This document shows, one piece after another, positions 45,658 through 47,646 of a stretch of DNA of 47,646 nt. The notes under the pieces were generated by a model. That model was not told the origin of the DNA and did not search any database. It saw nothing but the letters and a program-made list of their open reading frames with translations. The stretch comes from Chlamydomonas sphaeroides. Lineage: Eukaryota; Chlorophyta; Chlorophyceae; Chlamydomonadales; Chlamydomonadaceae. The DNA is taken from contig BDDC01000579.1 in NCBI GenBank assembly GCA_001662425.1, positions 5,784 through 53,429 of the forward strand, in the 5' to 3' direction. Each line of letters begins with the position of its first letter. Positions within the stretch are counted from its first letter, which is position 1. Made by a program: the position numbers and the translations under genes.

Positions 45658-47646
45658 GATCCAGCAACGCGTGGCAGGCATGAGGGCACATGGCGGCGGC
45701 CGGCGGAGGCCATGGCCGCGCAGGCTGGCTTTGTCGACAGTGCGGTGGCGGCGAGAGGCGGCCTCGGGCATCGAGATGAAGGCACGCAGGAGTGAGGGGA
45801 CCTGTGATGGGTGGGTCGGGGCGGACGCACGCGGCCGCCGGCAGGCCGGTTCGCGTGCAGTTGGGATGATTACTTGCGGCCTGGTTGCCCCTATGGGGCC
45901 AGCTGGCGGGGGGCAGGGGCCCTGCAGCGCGCGAGGAGCCTGATAGATGTGTGGGTTGCGCGTCGCCTTCATCAGCATGACGGCAGGGCGGCGCCATGCT
46001 TGCGCCACCAACTCATCGAGGTAGCGGTGGGCCTTTCTCCCTACCTTCGCGCGTGGGCGCTTGTTGGTTGGCGGAACTATTGCAAGGGAGGAGCGCGTGG
46101 GCAGGGGGCTCGCCGCCGGAGCAGCCGCACGGAGCGGGCAGCATTTGGATTCCCTGTGCGGCTCCGCTTCAGCGCGCTGGGCGTACCGGTAGCCGAGCAG
46201 GCCGGTAGCTGAGGGTGTGTGTGGTGCCTGCCACGCGAGCGAGAACGCCCCGACAAGCAAGCAAGCATGTGTGGAACTTAGCTAGCTAGCTCGGTGACCT
46301 GCGGCTTGCAGCGCTAGCTCCGCTGCTCGGCATGCGGCATGTGAGGGCTGCGGCATAGCAGCTGCTGGACTAGGCCAGCTGCTGACGCCTGCTGGCGGTG
46401 CCCAGGGTGATGGGAAGATTGTGATGAAACCAGAAATGTCGTAGATGGTACCGGTAGTGTGTCTGAATGGGGTCACACAGAGGCTCTCCGGAGTTCGTTG
46501 TGGGTTGCAGCAGTCCCGTTGTGGCTCCCGTTGAAGCTAGCTGCGGTGTGCGGCAGATGCCGGGGGGTGATGGGCCGGCGGGAGCTGGGCCGCATTCAGT
46601 GGGGGGGCGATTGCGGCGATTGCAACGATTGTCACGGTTGTGGAGGTACGCGTGGTCCTCGTTGCGCCTACAGCAGGGCGGGCCCCTTGGGTCGACCGCG
46701 CTGCGGTGCGCTAGCACGTGGCTTGCTTGCGCTGTGTAATTGAGATGAGCCACGCAGTCGAGAGCTGGGCGTGAGCGGAGGCCAGCCCGCACTGGGGATG
46801 GAGGGGCCAGCGCCAGCGCAGGCTCAACCTCAGGTGTAAGCCAGACTGGAATGCGGCATCGGGCGCGCGCAAGCCTGGGCTGTCTTGGCTGGATTGTCAT
46901 TGAGAATCAGCTCGGTGTAGCGTGACACTTGCGAGCATCCTGGCATTCAGGCGTGCGTGCATGTAACGTCCGGTCGCCCGCGTCGTCCCACGTCGTTCTC
47001 GTCATCCGTCCCGCCCGTGTCGCGCGCCCCCCTACCTACTCTCGATCCGCCCCGCGAGTAGTAACGCCCACTGTTGCGCCGGCTTGCTCATTGGTCGCGC
47101 GCTTCACGCCACCAAAGTGATGTAGGATATGAACACTATTACGCTGCGGAGAGGCCTGGAGAGGCTCCGTTACAACTTCGGCCCAATTCGGCCCCGCCCG
47201 CCTCGCCCGCCGCCCCTGCTCGGTGGTGCGCCTTAGGTGGCCTCTCGCTGACAATGTGCTCATTACTACACACTTGCTTACACACAACTGCGGAGAACCA
47301 CACCTTTGCTTGGTTATCAAGTTTCCTCACGCACGTTGCTGCTGTTGCTGCCCATTAATTACCTAAGCAAACGCTTCCCGGTTTCGGCGCTGCGCCCAGC
47401 GCTCGTCACCATGCGAGCACTATTAGGTGAGCGCAGGCATCCTCGCGGCGCACGACGAGATGATCATTGAACGCACGCATATATATGTGTGACGCACGGA
47501 CCCAAACGCACATGCAGGACTGGCATTGCTATGCCTTGCTTGGCAAACTACAGCAGATGTTCGCAAGGTGCGCGAGTCTTTAGGAAGCGGTAGTTACATG
47601 GAGTGGGCGTGACAGAAGGCGAACCAACGGCCCCCCAAAGCCGGCA
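45658..47646. other. MYND gene 3' region and right end of window
   Basis: About 2 kb with no supported gene. The first kilobase may be 3' UTR. An AT-richer stretch with ATATATAT at about 47,480 could belong to a promoter of a gene beyond the window, but nothing coding is visible. Confidence 0.45.
46735..46739 (+). terminator. Candidate poly(A) signal TGTAA for the MYND gene
   Basis: First TGTAA after the MYND stop codon, about 1.1 kb downstream. The motif fits; the distance is long. Confidence 0.4.

Noticed and set aside
1..47646. tRNA, rRNA, CRISPR arrays and bacterial-type operons
   Set aside because: I looked for conserved tRNA B-box text and repeat-spacer arrays and found none. Introns and gene structure show that this is eukaryotic nuclear DNA.

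Overview
The window looks like nuclear DNA of a chlorophycean (volvocine, Chlamydomonas/Volvox-like) green alga. The DNA is very GC-rich. Genes are split by many short introns with GT/GC...AG borders, 3' regions are long, and TGTAA poly(A)-type signals follow several genes. One gene carries a plant-type regulatory upstream ORF pair. I resolved eight loci to exon level by requiring splice sites, codon phase and protein similarity to agree. Names come from remembered family features, not from a search.

Left part (1-11,012): low-complexity DNA, then S-adenosylmethionine decarboxylase on + (CDS 3041-4399) with two overlapping upstream ORFs (2319-2912). About 4 kb without a convincing gene follows, then a protein kinase-like gene on - (11,012-8402, seven exons) whose catalytic motifs are badly degraded. 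Middle (11,985-28,339): two decayed repeats with a TnpB/Fanzor-like motif, a gene for an unknown membrane-anchored protein with an internally duplicated module (18,671-16,329, -), tandem repeats, a perfect-looking MITE (20,745-20,883), the complex I assembly factor NDUFAF2 (24,579-22,195, -), and a long unidentified open region (25,304-27,620, -).

Right part (28,320-47,646): a PMP3/RCI2 proteolipid gene, a truncated copy of the NDC1 3' end, a broken MYND-finger gene, complete NDC1 (37,072-33,410, -), DONSON (37,518-41,545, +) sharing a 445-base divergent promoter with NDC1, and an intact MYND-finger gene (42,141-45,657, +). The order NDC1-tail / MYND pseudogene / NDC1 / DONSON / MYND indicates a local segmental duplication followed by decay of one copy.

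The genes do not form a pathway. They are unlinked housekeeping functions: polyamine synthesis, complex I assembly, nuclear pore anchoring, replisome assembly and membrane potential. Lineage-specific proteins lie between them. The most interesting items are the SAMDC uORF pair with an intron inside it, the probable pseudokinase, the repeat-module membrane protein and the NDC1/MYND duplication.
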